Source: Agromyces aurantiacus
GTDB taxonomy: Bacteria > Actinomycetota > Actinomycetes > Actinomycetales > Microbacteriaceae
DNA: 64,000 bases
NCBI RefSeq assembly: GCF_016907355.1
Contig: NZ_JAFBBW010000001.1
Location: 2,542,001-2,606,000 of the forward strand
Reading direction: 5' to 3'
Shown one piece after another: positions 30,217-39,720 of the stretch. A program made the translations under genes and the position numbers. Positions within the stretch are counted from its first letter, which is position 1. Each line of letters opens with the position of its first letter. Under the pieces are notes generated by a model that did not search any database, was not told the DNA's origin, and was given only the letters and a program-made list of their open reading frames with translations.

Positions 30217-30501
30217 ATGCCGCGCACCCTCGAACCCGCAGAGGTCTGGACCACCGAGTCCGGGGCACCCGAGCGACTCGTGTGGCGCGCGCGACGGTAC
30301 CGCGTCGACGACACGCCCACCCCGCTCGTCGGGCCGGCCGACTGGTGGCTCCCGTTCGACGGCCACGACGTGGCGCCGGGGCGGCCACCGCTGGCGATCA
30401 CCGGATGGCGCTTCCAGGCGAGCACCGCCGACGGCGAGACGCACGTGTTCGACGTCGGGCACGACGGCAGTCACTGGCACGTGCTGCGCGTCTTCGACTG
30501 A
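30217..30501 (+). CDS. small protein, DUF6504-like, probably SOS-controlled
   Basis: 94-residue soluble protein without membrane segments. The core PERLVWRARRYRVDDTPTP, the WW pair and the C-terminal GETHVFDVGHDGSHWHVLRVFD resemble the small DUF6504 proteins that in many Actinobacteria are encoded beside imuB/dnaE2 mutasome genes. Here it is alone, behind a near-consensus LexA box. ATG 30217 has GGAGG 5 nt upstream. A role in damage-induced mutagenesis is inference; family assignment is by recalled pattern only. Confidence 0.65.
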   Translation: MPRTLEPAEVWTTESGAPERLVWRARRYRVDDTPTPLVGPADWWLPFDGHDVAPGRPPLAITGWRFQASTADGETHVFDVGHDGSHWHVLRVFD

Positions 30502-30540
30502 CGATGATGCCGCGCAATGCCGCGCGTTCCGGGGGCTGCG

Positions 30541-31818
30541 CTAGGCGGACTTCTCCGCGCGCCGCGGCTTGGCCGGGACGATCGTCGGCGCCGCGTTGTC
30601 GATGACCGTCTCCTTGGTCACGACCACACGGGCCACGCCGGTGGTCGAGGGCACCTCGAACATGATCGGCCCGAGGACCTCCTCCATGATCGCGCGGAGG
30701 CCGCGGGCGCCGGTCTGACGCAGCACCGCGAGGTCGGCGATCGCCTCGAGCGCCGCGTGCTCGAAGTCGAGCTGCACCCCGTCGAGCTCGAACATGCGCT
30801 GGTACTGGCGGACCAGCGCGTTCTTCGGCTCGGTCAGGATCTCCATGAGCGCCTGGCGGTCGAGCGGCGTGACCGTCGCGACCACGGGCAGGCGGCCGAT
30901 GAACTCGGGGATGAGCCCGAACTTGTGCAGGTCTTCCGGGAGGACCTCGCTGAAGAGCTCGGCCTCGTCCTGCTTCGAGTGCAGCGGGGCGCCGAAGCCG
31001 ATGCCGCGCTTGCCGGCGCGCGAGGAGATGATGTCCTCCAGGCCGGCGAACGCGCCGGCGACGATGAACAGCACGTTCGTCGTGTCGATCTGGATGAACT
31101 CCTGGTGCGGGTGCTTGCGCCCGCCCTGCGGCGGCACGGAGGCGACCGTGCCCTCGAGGATCTTCAGCAGCGCCTGCTGCACGCCCTCGCCCGAGACGTC
31201 GCGCGTGATCGACGGGTTCTCGGCCTTGCGCGCGATCTTGTCGACCTCGTCGATGTAGATGATGCCGGTCTCGGCGCGCTTGACGTCGTAGTCGGCGGCC
31301 TGGATGAGCTTGAGCAGGATGTTCTCGACATCCTCGCCGACGTAACCCGCCTCGGTCAGTGCCGTGGCATCCGCCACCGCGAACGGCACGTTGAGCTGCT
31401 TCGCGAGCGTCTGCGCGAGGTAGGTCTTGCCGCAGCCCGTGGGCCCGATCAGCAGGATGTTCGACTTCGCGATCTCGACGTCGTCGTGCGCGCGATCGGC
31501 GGCGGTGATCGCGGCCTTCGCCCGCACGCGCTTGTAGTGGTTGTACACGGCGACCGCGAGCGCCCGCTTCGCCGCGTCCTGGCCGATCACGTACTCCTCG
31601 AGGAACGCGAAGATCTCCTTCGGCTTGGGCAGCTCGAACTCGCCCGACTCGGGTTCGCCCGCCTCGGCGAGGCGCTCCTCGATGATCTCGTTGCAGAGCT
31701 CGACGCACTCGTCGCAGATGTACACGCCGGGACCGGCGATGAGCTGCTGCACCTGCTTCTGGCTCTTCCCGCAGAAGGAGCACTTCAAGAGGTCAGCACT
31801 CTCCCCGATGCGTGCCAT
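30541..31818 (-). CDS. clpX: ATP-dependent Clp protease ATP-binding subunit ClpX
   Basis: AAA+ unfoldase that feeds substrates to ClpP. 425 residues: N-terminal zinc-binding domain (CSFCG ... CDECVELC, residues 13-42), Walker [11 protein letters not shown], pore loop GYVGED, Walker [13 protein letters not shown] loop ([10 protein letters not shown]) and the ClpP-docking IGF loop (RGIGFGAP). All key motifs are intact. ATG 31818. Transcribed separately from clpP2, as a hairpin ends the clpP transcript between them. Convergent with the small SOS gene. Confidence 0.98.
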   Translation of the reverse strand: MARIGESADLLKCSFCGKSQKQVQQLIAGPGVYICDECVELCNEIIEERLAEAGEPESGEFELPKPKEIFAFLEEYVIGQDAAKRALAVAVYNHYKRVRAKAAITAADRAHDDVEIAKSNILLIGPTGCGKTYLAQTLAKQLNVPFAVADATALTEAGYVGEDVENILLKLIQAADYDVKRAETGIIYIDEVDKIARKAENPSITRDVSGEGVQQALLKILEGTVASVPPQGGRKHPHQEFIQIDTTNVLFIVAGAFAGLEDIISSRAGKRGIGFGAPLHSKQDEAELFSEVLPEDLHKFGLIPEFIGRLPVVATVTPLDRQALMEILTEPKNALVRQYQRMFELDGVQLDFEHAALEAIADLAVLRQTGARGLRAIMEEVLGPIMFEVPSTTGVARVVVTKETVIDNAAPTIVPAKPRRAEKSA

Positions 31819-31911
31819 CGCGTCCTCCCTCGCAACGAAATCTGTTTCGAGCCTAGCCCGATGCGGGCCCGGTGGGGCCGATCCGCCACGGTTTGGCGGA
31901 AACGGGACGAA

Positions 31912-31946
31912 CGAGGGGCGGATGCGTCATCCGCACCCGCCCCTCG
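31912..31946 (-). terminator. terminator after clpP2
   Basis: CGAGGGGCGG / CCGCCCCTCG, a 10-bp stem with a 15-nt loop that can itself fold (GGATGCG..ATCC), starting 14 bp beyond the clpP2 stop. It separates clpP1P2 from clpX. Confidence 0.7.
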
Positions 31947-31959
31947 ATCGGCACCGTGG

Positions 31960-32631
31960 CTACCGGGCGGCCAGCGCCGGCAGAGTCTTGCGCGAGGTCA
32001 GCACCTGGTCGATGAGGCCGTACTCGCGGGCCTCCTCGGCCGAGAGGATCTTGTCGCGGTCGATGTCGGCGTTGACCTGCTCCAGCGTGCGGTTCGAATG
32101 CCGCGCGAGCGTCTCCTCGAGCCACGTGCGCATGCGCAGGATCTCGGCGGCCTGGATCTCGATGTCGGACGCCTGGCCGTGGCCGGCCTCGCCCATCGCC
32201 GGCTGGTGGATCAGCACGCGGGCGTTCGGCAGCGCGAGGCGCCGGCCGGGGGTGCCCGCGGCGGCGATCACGGCCGCGGCCGAGGCCGCCTGGCCCAGCA
32301 CGACGGTTTGGATCTGCGGCCGGATGTACTGCATCGTGTCGTAGATCGCCGTCATCGCGGTGAACGAGCCACCGGGCGAGTTGATGTACATCATGATGTC
32401 GCGGTCGGGATCCATCGACTCGAGCACGAGCAGCTGCGCCATGATGTCGTCGGCCGAGGCGTCGTCGACCTGCACGCCGAGGAAGATGATGCGGTCCTCG
32501 AAGAGCTTGGCGTACGGGTCCTGGCGCTTGTAGCCGTAGGCGGTGCGCTCCTCGAAGCTCGGCAGGATGTACCGCGAGCCCGGAGCCGGCATGCCGTTGA
32601 AGGCGGCGCCGCCGAACGAAGGGATGTTCAT
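31960..32631 (-). CDS. clpP2: ATP-dependent Clp protease proteolytic subunit ClpP2
   Basis: Serine peptidase subunit. 223 residues with Ser117 (GQAASAAAV), His142 (VLIHQPAMG) and the C-terminal catalytic Asp in NADIDRDKILS. The GQAASAAA version of the nucleophile motif marks the ClpP2 class, which in Actinobacteria forms a mixed ring with ClpP1. ATG 32631 (GAGAG 7 nt upstream) is preferred over ATG 32637. It follows clpP1 with a 16-bp gap; both are one operon. Confidence 0.96.
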   Translation of the reverse strand: MNIPSFGGAAFNGMPAPGSRYILPSFEERTAYGYKRQDPYAKLFEDRIIFLGVQVDDASADDIMAQLLVLESMDPDRDIMMYINSPGGSFTAMTAIYDTMQYIRPQIQTVVLGQAASAAAVIAAAGTPGRRLALPNARVLIHQPAMGEAGHGQASDIEIQAAEILRMRTWLEETLARHSNRTLEQVNADIDRDKILSAEEAREYGLIDQVLTSRKTLPALAAR

Positions 32632-32647
32632 TCGCATTCTCTCTTTC

Positions 32648-33253
32648 TCAGGCCTTGGTGTCCTCGGTGCCGGGCGCGGTGCCGCCGCCGCCGGACACGT
32701 CGAGGGCCGACTCGCGGATGTGGTCGACGAAGCCGTACTCGAGCGCCTCCTGGGCGTTGAACCAGCGGTCCCGGTCGCCGTCGCGGTTGATCTGCTCGAC
32801 CGACTTGCCCGTCTGCGCCGCGGTGATCTCGGCGAGGCGCTTCTTCATGTCGAGGATCAGCTGCGCCTGCGTCTGGATGTCGCTCGCGGTGCCGCCGAAG
32901 CCGCCGTGCGGCTGGTGCAGGAGCACGCGCGCGTTGGGCGTGATGTACCGCTTGCCCTTCGTGCCGGCGGTGAGGAGGAGCTGCCCCATCGACGCGGCCA
33001 TGCCGATGCCGACCGTGACGATGTCGTTCGGGACGAACTGCATCGTGTCGTAGATGGCCATGCCCGCCGTGATCGAGCCGCCGGGCGAGTTGATGTAGAG
33101 GTAGATGTCCTTCTTGGGGTCCTCGGCGGCGAGGAGCAGCAGCTTCGCGGCGATCTCGTTCGCGTTGTCGTCGCGCACCTCGGAGCCGAGCCAGATGATG
33201 CGGTCCTTCAGCAGTCGATCGAACACACTGGGCTGCAGTGAGGGTTCGGCCAT
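32648..33253 (-). CDS. clpP1: ATP-dependent Clp protease proteolytic subunit ClpP1
   Basis: Serine peptidase subunit, 201 residues. Ser88 (GMAASMGQ), His113 (LLHQPHGG) and Asp in the [11 protein letters not shown] segment form the triad. Partner of ClpP2 in the hetero-oligomeric protease that works with ClpX or ClpC. The C-terminal tail ([15 protein letters not shown]) is flexible. ATG 33253; an apparent ClgR box lies 66-83 bp upstream. Confidence 0.97.
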   Translation of the reverse strand: MAEPSLQPSVFDRLLKDRIIWLGSEVRDDNANEIAAKLLLLAAEDPKKDIYLYINSPGGSITAGMAIYDTMQFVPNDIVTVGIGMAASMGQLLLTAGTKGKRYITPNARVLLHQPHGGFGGTASDIQTQAQLILDMKKRLAEITAAQTGKSVEQINRDGDRDRWFNAQEALEYGFVDHIRESALDVSGGGGTAPGTEDTKA

Positions 33254-33318
33254 GGATTTCGCTCCGTTTCCTTCGGCGTTGCAACGAATCTATCCGGTGG
33301 AACGCACGCGAACCGGGC

Positions 33319-33336
33319 TGTTCGCCGTCGGCGGAT
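33319..33336 (-). promoter_or_regulatory. candidate ClgR box upstream of clpP1
   Basis: TTCGC-CGTCG-GCGGAT contains CGC-N5-GCG with flanking T/A bases, the core of the box described for ClgR, the activator of clp genes in Streptomyces and Corynebacterium. A second inverted repeat, GCGAAC-N6-GTTCGC, overlaps it at 33308-33325. It is placed where an activator of clpP1P2 would bind. Confidence 0.4.
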
Positions 33337-33357
33337 GCCGCTGCGCCGCGGCGCGGT

Positions 33358-33861
33358 TCAGCCCCCGGTCCCGACTCCGGCCGCCCCGTCGCCGAGCTCG
33401 CGGGCGTAGGCGTCGACGGCGCGGCGGTACTGGGCGAGGTGCGGCGCGAGCGCGATGAGGGCGACGGATGCCGCGGCGTCCGCCGCACCCGACGAGGCGA
33501 GCGCGAGCGCGCGGAAGGCCGCGACCGCGTCGGCGAGGTCGCCGGCCTCGTCGCGGACGGCGTCGAGCACGGCGAGGGATTCCGCTGGGCGGCCGAGGTT
33601 GCGGAGCGTGGAGGCGAGCTGGATGTGCGCCTCGACGCGGGGGCGACCGGCGAGGCCGAGCTCGAGCGCCCGTCGGTAGAGCGGCTCGGCGGCCTGCTCC
33701 AGGCCGGCCGCGTCGCGGGCGCCCGCCGCCTCGAACGGGCCGCGCGGATCGCCGGCGGGCAGTTCGGCGGCCAGGGCGTCGATGCGCTCGATCACCGCCC
33801 GCTCCCCCAGCTCGGATGCCGCCTCCCAGACGGCGTCGACACGCCGCTGCCACTCGTCCAT
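33358..33861 (-). CDS. tetratricopeptide-repeat-like protein
   Basis: 167 residues, entirely helical in composition, with TPR-like spacing: AEPLYRRALELGLAGRPRVEAHIQLASTLRNLGRP (about residues 55-90) is followed by a second helical pair ESLAVLDAVRDEAGDLADAV. It matches a family annotated as tetratricopeptide repeat protein in Actinobacteria, of unknown target. ATG 33861 with GGAGGGA upstream. Between tig and clpP1 on the same strand; the tig terminator precedes it, so it has its own promoter and could read through into clpP1. Confidence 0.75.
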   Translation of the reverse strand: MDEWQRRVDAVWEAASELGERAVIERIDALAAELPAGDPRGPFEAAGARDAAGLEQAAEPLYRRALELGLAGRPRVEAHIQLASTLRNLGRPAESLAVLDAVRDEAGDLADAVAAFRALALASSGAADAAASVALIALAPHLAQYRRAVDAYARELGDGAAGVGTGG

Positions 33862-33894
33862 GGGCTTCCCTCCTCCATCCCCGCGGAGACGACG

Positions 33895-33926
33895 GACGGG
33901 GCCGGGCACGAGTGCCCGACCCCGTC
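33895..33926 (-). terminator. terminator of tig
   Basis: Two stacked stems, GACGGGG/CCCCGTC and CGGGCAC/GTGCCCG, with one C-A mismatch between them and a minimal loop, 25 bp beyond the tig stop. Confidence 0.8.
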
Positions 33927-33950
33927 TCGCGATCGTGATGACCTGCCGGA

Positions 33951-35417
33951 CTACTCGGCGTCGGCCTTCTTGGCGGCGCGCTTGCGAGCCGGCTTCGTCG
34001 TCTCGGCCGGAGCCTCGTCGGCGGCCTGCTCGGCGGGCGCCTCCTCGGCGGCCTTCTTGGTCGAGCGCTTCTTCGCCGGCTCCGCCTCCTCGGCGGGCGC
34101 CTCCGCGGCGGCCTCGTCGGTCTCGCCTTCCGCCTCGTCGGCGACGGCGGTGAACTCGGAGAGGTCGACGGCGTTGCCGGCGGCATCCTTCACCGTGGCC
34201 TTGCCGAGCGCGATGGCGAGCGCCTTGTTGCGCGCGACCTCGCCGACCATGGCCGGGATCTGGCCGTTCTGGCTGAGGATCTGCACGAACTCGTTCGGGT
34301 CCATGCCGTACTGCGCGGCGCCCTGGACGAGGTACTGCGTGAGCTCCTCCTGCGAGACCTGGACCTTCTCGGTCTCGGCGATCTTGTCGAGGATGATCTG
34401 CGTCTTGAACGCCTTCGTGCTGGCCTCGGTGACCTCGGCACGGTGCTCGTCGTCCTCGAGGCGACCCTCGGACTCGAGGTGGCGGTGCACCTCGTCCTCG
34501 ATCACGCTGTCGGCGACGGGCACCTCGACGAGCTCCATGAGCTTGTCCACGAGGAGGTCGCGGGCCTGCGTGCCCTGACCGAACGACTTGTTCTTCGCGA
34601 CCTGCTCCTTCAGGCTCGCGGTGAGCTCGTCGAGCGTGTCGAACTCGCTCGCGATCTGCGCGAAGTCGTCGTCGGCCTCGGGGAGCTCGCGCTCCTTGAC
34701 GGCGGTGATCGTCACGGTGATCTCGGCGGTCTCGCCCTGGTGGTCGCCGCCGAGCAGCTTCGACTCGAAGGTCGTGGTCTCGCCGGCCGTCAGCGACTCG
34801 ATCGCCTCGTCGATGCCCTCGAGCAGCTCGCCCGAGCCGACCTCGTACGACACGCCGCTCGCGGTGTCGACCTCGGCGCCCTCGATGGTCGCGACGAGGT
34901 CGAGCGTGACGAAGTCGCCGGTCTTCGCGGGGCGGTCGACGGTGATGAGCGTGCCGAAGCGGCTGCGGAGGCGCTCGAGCTCCTCGCTCACCTCGTCGTC
35001 GCCGACCTCGACCGAGTCGACGGTGAGCTCGAGGCCCGCGTAGTCGGGCAGCTCGATCTCGGGGCGCACGTCGACCTCGATCGCGAGGAGCAGGTCGCCG
35101 GAGAAGTCCTTCTCGTTCGGCCACTCGACGATGTCGGCCGACGGGCGGCCGAGCGGGCGGAGCTCGTGCTCGGCGACCGCTGCACGGTAGAAGCCGTCCA
35201 GGCCCTCGTTGACCGCGTGCTCGAGCACGGCGGCCTTGCCGACCCGCTGGTCGATGATGGGCGCAGGCACCTTGCCCTTGCGGAAGCCGGGCACGTTGAT
35301 CTGCTCGGCGATGTGCTCGTAGGCGTGGGCGATGCTGGGCTTGAGCTCATCGGGCGTCACCGAGATGGTGAGCTTGGCGCGCGTCGGGCTCAGCTTCTCA
35401 ACCGAAGTGGTCGGCAT
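33951..35417 (-). CDS. tig: trigger factor
   Basis: Ribosome-bound chaperone and prolyl isomerase. 488 residues: ribosome-binding domain (1-115) with the GFRKGK signature at residues 44-49, FKBP-type PPIase domain (about 155-245; [11 protein letters not shown] to [14 protein letters not shown]) and the C-terminal helical chaperone domain. Beyond residue 430 a tail of Ala, Glu and Lys ([15 protein letters not shown] and similar) extends the protein; such tails are seen in relatives. ATG 35417. Single gene between tRNA-Pro and its terminator. Confidence 0.97.
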   Translation of the reverse strand: MPTTSVEKLSPTRAKLTISVTPDELKPSIAHAYEHIAEQINVPGFRKGKVPAPIIDQRVGKAAVLEHAVNEGLDGFYRAAVAEHELRPLGRPSADIVEWPNEKDFSGDLLLAIEVDVRPEIELPDYAGLELTVDSVEVGDDEVSEELERLRSRFGTLITVDRPAKTGDFVTLDLVATIEGAEVDTASGVSYEVGSGELLEGIDEAIESLTAGETTTFESKLLGGDHQGETAEITVTITAVKERELPEADDDFAQIASEFDTLDELTASLKEQVAKNKSFGQGTQARDLLVDKLMELVEVPVADSVIEDEVHRHLESEGRLEDDEHRAEVTEASTKAFKTQIILDKIAETEKVQVSQEELTQYLVQGAAQYGMDPNEFVQILSQNGQIPAMVGEVARNKALAIALGKATVKDAAGNAVDLSEFTAVADEAEGETDEAAAEAPAEEAEPAKKRSTKKAAEEAPAEQAADEAPAETTKPARKRAAKKADAE

Positions 35418-35468
35418 GGGGAAGTCTCTCCTGTTGTGTGAAGTACGTGGTCGAGCCGATGCGACTCG

Positions 35469-35543
35469 TCGGGGCGACAGGATTCGAACCTGCGACCTCC
35501 CGCTCCCAAAGCGGGCGCTCTAGCCAAGCTGAGCTACGCCCCG
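35469..35543 (-). tRNA. tRNA-Pro (TGG)
   Basis: Acceptor CGGGGCG/CGCCCCG, D arm AGCTCAGCTTGGCTAGAGC, anticodon stem CCCGC/GCGGG with loop TTTGGGA (TGG), and T arm GGTTCGAATCC. CCA is not encoded. It lies just upstream of tig on the same strand and marks the left border of the variable stretch. Confidence 0.96.
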
Positions 35544-35734
35544 AGTCGCCGGCTTGACTCGCCGGTCCGGCGTGTCGGCGCGCCGGAGCACGACGAAGCG
35601 CGGATGGACCCGGGAAAGTCTACTGCACGCGCCGCCGCGCGCCCTGCCGCCCACTCGTCCGCGGCGGGGCTGTGGATGACACGATGGGTGTGGAGAGCGC
35701 GATCCGGGCGGCCGGCGCATGCCAGAGTGTGCGC

Positions 35735-38700
35735 ATGAGCGATCCGACGCGCGGCGCAGAGCCCGGTCCGAGGCACTGGCCCGCCGATCCCGACCAGCTC
35801 GTCGACACGACCCGATGCCCCGCGTGCTTCGCGCCGCTCTCCCGGGCCTCATGCGACGTGTGCGGGCTCCGGCTCGACGTCGCGGCGGCCGACTCGCTGC
35901 TCGCCGCTGGCGCGCGGGTGCGCGACGCCGAACTCGAGCGGCAGGCGCTCATCGCCCGGATGCGGGCCGAGCAGGCGGCTGCGGCGACCCGCCTGGTATC
36001 GGTGCCGGTCCCCGTCCCGGTCGCGGTCTCGGCTCCGACCCCGTCGTCGGTCGCGCACTCCCCCGCCGGCTCGGCCGTCGCACCCCTCGCGCACGCATCC
36101 GCATCTCCATCCGCACCAGGGGCGACGGCGTCGACCGCCGCCTCCGTCGCCGCAGCCGTCCCGTCGTCGGGCTCGCCGGCGGTCCCTCCGGCGCCTCCCG
36201 CCGCGGAGGGCCACGGAGCGCCGGCCGACGCGACGCCGGCTCGACCGCGTCGTTCGGGAGTGCAGCTGTTCCTGCTGACCCTCGGCGTGGTGCTGCTCTC
36301 GGTCGCGGCGATCGTCTTCCTGTTCGTGGCCTACCTCGTGGCCGAACTCGAGGTGCGCTCGCTCATCACGGCGGTCGCGAGCGTGGTCGTGCTCGGCATC
36401 GCCTGGCTGCTGCGTGCCCGGCGGCTCCCCGGCACCGCCGAGGGCGTCGCCTCCGTCGCGGTCGTGCTGCTCCTTCTCGATGCCTGGATCCTCCGGGCGA
36501 ACGAGCTCTTCGACACCGAGCGGCTCGAGGTCGCGACGTACTGGGGCGGCGCGCTGCTCGCGGTCGCGGCCGTGCTGACCGCGGCGCGCTCGATCACCGG
36601 AGTCCGCACCCCGGGCCTCGCGGCGGCCGCCCTCGCACCCGTCGGCGTCTTCCTCCTCGGCGTGGGGGCGGCGCCCGACGACGAGCTCGGCACCGCGCTC
36701 TGGGTCGGCGGGACGGCCGCGCTCGTCGCCGGCGCGGTGACGCAGCTCGTGCGCCCCGGCGTGGAGCGCGCCATCCTCGTCGGAGCCGGCGCCGTCGCGG
36801 GTGCCATCGGCCTCGTCGCGGCTCCATGGTCGCTTCCCGAGGTCGCGTGGGGCGCCGCGTGGGCGTTCGCGGTCGTCGGGGCGGCATGGTCGGCCTTCAC
36901 CATCCTCCGTCTCCGCGCGACGGCCGGGGGCACTGATGCGTGGTCGATCTGCGGGGCGATCGCCGTCGGGGCCGCCTTCGCGCTGGCCCCGGGACTCGGC
37001 GCGTGGATCGAACTGGATCCGCGCGAGGCCGTCTGGCTCGCGCCCGCGGCAGCCGGCGCGGTGGCGTGCGCGGCCGCCGCGCTCACCCGGCGAGGCGCCG
37101 CCCCGCACCTCGCGTGGTCGGCGTTCGCGTCCGCCGCGGTCATCGCCGGGGCGGTGGCGATGCCGGCGTTCATCGTTCCCCTCGCCCTCGTCGCCGACCT
37201 GCCCGCGACGGTATGGGCGCTGTGGAGCGCCGATGCGTGGGCCGCGCGCCGGGCCGGCTCGGCCCTCGGGTTCGACGAGCTGCGGACCGGCGCCGTGTTC
37301 GGGCAGCTCGCCATCGCGGCGGGCGCCGTCCTCACGGTCGCCGCGCTCGGCCGGATGCGACGCCTCGCGTCGCTGCCCATCGCGCTCGCCTCCTCCGCCG
37401 CACTCACCTTCGCCGTCGGCGCGCCGACCCTCGGCGCGGTCACGGCGGTGCTGCTCGCGATCGCCCTCGTGGCGCTCGTGCTCGCCGCGGTCCCGGCGAG
37501 CCGCACCCTGCCCGGCGTGCGGATCGTGCTGGCGGTCTTCGGCATCACGTCGGCGGCGGGCGCCTGGGCGCTCGGCCATGCCGCGGTCGGCCTGTGGTGG
37601 TGGATCGTGCCGGCCGTGCTCCTGCTGGCCGTCACCGGCCGTGCCCTGGCCACGCGCATCTGGCGGCCCGAGACCGCGCCGATGGCGGGCGCGCTGCACG
37701 TCGGCATCGCGGCGGCGCTCGCCATCGTCGGCGCGTACACCCTGCCGGGTTGGGCGGGCGCCGCCGGTTCGGCGCTCGTCTTCCCGTGGGACTCCGGGGT
37801 CTTCACCGCCGGACTCGTCAGTGCGGCGCTGTTCGCGGTTGCCGCCCTGCTCCGGCGGATGGCGCCTCCGGACCGGCTCGCCGTGTCGATCCCGTCGTTC
37901 GGCGCCGCGGTCGCGTCGACCACGATCCTCGCGGCGACCCTCGAGGAGCCGTTCGGCTGGGTTCCGGCCATGGTGCTCGTCGGCGCGGCGACGGCATGGC
38001 TCCTCGACCGCACGACGTCGCTCCGATCGGTGCACCTGGTCGCCGCACTGGCGTCGCCCTTCGCGCTCGCCTTCGCCGGCGCCGGGCTGGTCGCGCAGTA
38101 CGGCGAGACGGACCGCATCGCCCTCGGGCTCGCCGCCGCGACGCTGGCGGCCGCGGGACTCGCGAATGTGCTCGTGTCCCGCGATCCGGTGCTGCGGCAC
38201 GCGTGGGCTGCGGCCGTCGGCGCCATGGGCGCGGTCATCCTCCTGACCTCGGCGGGGTCGCCCGCCGTTCCCGAGGACCTCTGGCTCGTGCTGCTGATCC
38301 TGACGCCGGTGCCGATGCTCATCGCGGCGCTCGAGGGCGACCCGATCGGCGGCGACTCGCCGATACGGCATCTCTCGTGGGCGAGCCTCGCGCTCGCGAT
38401 CGCGAGTGCATGGGCGTGGGTCGCCCGCGAGGGGGTCGAGGAGGTCGAGCCCTACACGATGCCGGTCGCCGTCGGCCTGCTGGTGGCGGGAGGGCTCATC
38501 GCGTGGCGGCGGCCGACGTCCGACGAAGCGGCCTCGGGCCGCACGGCGGTGTTCGCGGCAGCGGCCGCGGTCGCCGTGCTCCCGAGCGTGGCCGTCGCGG
38601 GCGACTCCGAACTGCGCACCCTGATCCTCGTCGCCGTCGGCGCCATCGCGATCCTGGCGGGCGCCGCCCTGCCCGAACGCATGCGCGCCGTCCCGGTGCG

Positions 38701-39553
38701 CCTGCTCGTGATGGGCGCGGGCTGGACCGCCGTCACCGGAGCGGGGCTGGTGCGCGGCGCCGCGGTGGCCTTGGGCGAGCCGAGTCGCCTCGTCGTCGAG
38801 TTCTGGCCGCTCCTCGCACTCGCAGCCGGCGTTGTCGCCGTGCTCATGTGGGCGCGCACGTCGTCGCAGCCCGGGCCGCTCGCCGAGTGGGGGTTCGCCG
38901 CCTCCCTCGCCGCGGCGTCGGTGCCCACGACCATCGCGATCGTCGAGGACGAGCGAGCCCTTCTCCGCGCGGCCGTGCTGCTCCCGGTCCTCGCGGGCGT
39001 GCATGTCGCCAACGCGGCGAGCACCGCTCGGCCGCTCGCCGGACCTGTCATGCGCTGGACGAGCCTCGCCACCCTCGTCGTCGTGGCGACGGTGTCGCTC
39101 GCCGCCGACACGGTGGAGCCGTTCGACGTCACGACCGTGCCGGCGGGCCTCGCGCTCGTCATCGCGGGCGCGATCCGCATGCGCCGCGACGACCGGCTTC
39201 GCAGCTGGCCGGCCCTCGGGCCCGGCCTCGCCGTGCTCCTCGTTCCGGGGCTCATCGCCGACTGGACCGATCCCCAGCTCTGGCGGCTCGTGGCACTCGG
39301 CGCGACCGCGGTCGCCGCGGTGCTCGTCGGTGCGCTCATGCGACTGCAGGCACCGTTCGTGCTGGGCGGCGCGGTACTGCTCGTGCACGCGCTGGTCCAG
39401 CTCTGGCCGTGGATCAGCCGTCTCTACGAAGCGGTCTGGTGGTGGCTGTGGCTCGGCATCGCGGGCGCCGCCCTGATCGCGCTCGCGGCGACATACGAAC
39501 GCCAGCTGAGGCTTGCGCGCAGCGCGGTCCGGGCGATCGCCGCCCTCCGGTGA
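35735..39553 (+). CDS. giant polytopic membrane protein with N-terminal zinc ribbon (SCO7613-type)
   Basis: 1272 residues. N-terminus: a zinc ribbon with two CxxC pairs (TRCPACFAP ... SCDVCGLRL, about residues 27-48), a short coiled-coil-like helix (about 60-85), and a Pro/Ala/Ser linker up to about 185. The rest is about 30 or more consecutive hydrophobic helices with few loops, rich in Ala, Val and Leu. It resembles the large actinobacterial proteins named after SCO7613; function unknown. No transporter or enzyme motif is visible. ATG 35735, which follows a weak SD. Single gene ending 70 bp before tRNA-Gly(TCC). Confidence 0.7.
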   Translation: MSDPTRGAEPGPRHWPADPDQLVDTTRCPACFAPLSRASCDVCGLRLDVAAADSLLAAGARVRDAELERQALIARMRAEQAAAATRLVSVPVPVPVAVSAPTPSSVAHSPAGSAVAPLAHASASPSAPGATASTAASVAAAVPSSGSPAVPPAPPAAEGHGAPADATPARPRRSGVQLFLLTLGVVLLSVAAIVFLFVAYLVAELEVRSLITAVASVVVLGIAWLLRARRLPGTAEGVASVAVVLLLLDAWILRANELFDTERLEVATYWGGALLAVAAVLTAARSITGVRTPGLAAAALAPVGVFLLGVGAAPDDELGTALWVGGTAALVAGAVTQLVRPGVERAILVGAGAVAGAIGLVAAPWSLPEVAWGAAWAFAVVGAAWSAFTILRLRATAGGTDAWSICGAIAVGAAFALAPGLGAWIELDPREAVWLAPAAAGAVACAAAALTRRGAAPHLAWSAFASAAVIAGAVAMPAFIVPLALVADLPATVWALWSADAWAARRAGSALGFDELRTGAVFGQLAIAAGAVLTVAALGRMRRLASLPIALASSAALTFAVGAPTLGAVTAVLLAIALVALVLAAVPASRTLPGVRIVLAVFGITSAAGAWALGHAAVGLWWWIVPAVLLLAVTGRALATRIWRPETAPMAGALHVGIAAALAIVGAYTLPGWAGAAGSALVFPWDSGVFTAGLVSAALFAVAALLRRMAPPDRLAVSIPSFGAAVASTTILAATLEEPFGWVPAMVLVGAATAWLLDRTTSLRSVHLVAALASPFALAFAGAGLVAQYGETDRIALGLAAATLAAAGLANVLVSRDPVLRHAWAAAVGAMGAVILLTSAGSPAVPEDLWLVLLILTPVPMLIAALEGDPIGGDSPIRHLSWASLALAIASAWAWVAREGVEEVEPYTMPVAVGLLVAGGLIAWRRPTSDEAASGRTAVFAAAAAVAVLPSVAVAGDSELRTLILVAVGAIAILAGAALPERMRAVPVRLLVMGAGWTAVTGAGLVRGAAVALGEPSRLVVEFWPLLALAAGVVAVLMWARTSSQPGPLAEWGFAASLAAASVPTTIAIVEDERALLRAAVLLPVLAGVHVANAASTARPLAGPVMRWTSLATLVVVATVSLAADTVEPFDVTTVPAGLALVIAGAIRMRRDDRLRSWPALGPGLAVLLVPGLIADWTDPQLWRLVALGATAVAAVLVGALMRLQAPFVLGGAVLLVHALVQLWPWISRLYEAVWWWLWLGIAGAALIALAATYERQLRLARSAVRAIAALR

Positions 39554-39623
39554 TGCCGCCACCGCGTGGCACAGGCGGGCTGTGCGCGTGTACTACGATG
39601 ATCGGGTGCCCGAGAGGGCGCGC

Positions 39624-39694
39624 GGGGATGTAGCTCAATGGTAGAGCCTCAGTCTTCCAAACTGATGGTGCGGGTTCGATTCCCGTCATCCCCT
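39624..39694 (+). tRNA. tRNA-Gly (TCC)
   Basis: Acceptor GGGGATG/CATCCCC, anticodon stem TCAGT/ACTGA with loop CTTCCAA (TCC), T arm GGTTCGATTCC. CCA is not encoded (CCG follows the discriminator). The last 12 bases of the gene belong to a 20-bp sequence that is repeated exactly at 41024-41043 on the far side of an IS481-type element. Confidence 0.96.
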
Positions 39695-39702
39695 CCGTGT
39701 GA
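39683..39702 (+). repeat. left copy of 20-bp direct repeat flanking the IS
   Basis: CCGTCATCCCCTCCGTGTGA covers the 3' end of tRNA-Gly(TCC) and 8 bp beyond. It abuts the left end (TGTCT) of the element exactly. Same sequence at 41024-41043. Confidence 0.95.
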
Positions 39703-39720
39703 TGTCTCAGGACATTGTGA

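Noticed and set aside
31834..31851. SOS-like repeat CGAAA-TCTG-TTTCG upstream of clpX
   Set aside because: Only about 9 of 12 positions fit the LexA box, and clpX is not expected under SOS control.
35849..39562. A 1237-codon open frame opposite the giant membrane protein
   Set aside because: Composition (Arg/Glu/Asp/Gly-rich, no hydrophobic core) is that of a shadow; the plus frame has a zinc ribbon and coherent helices.
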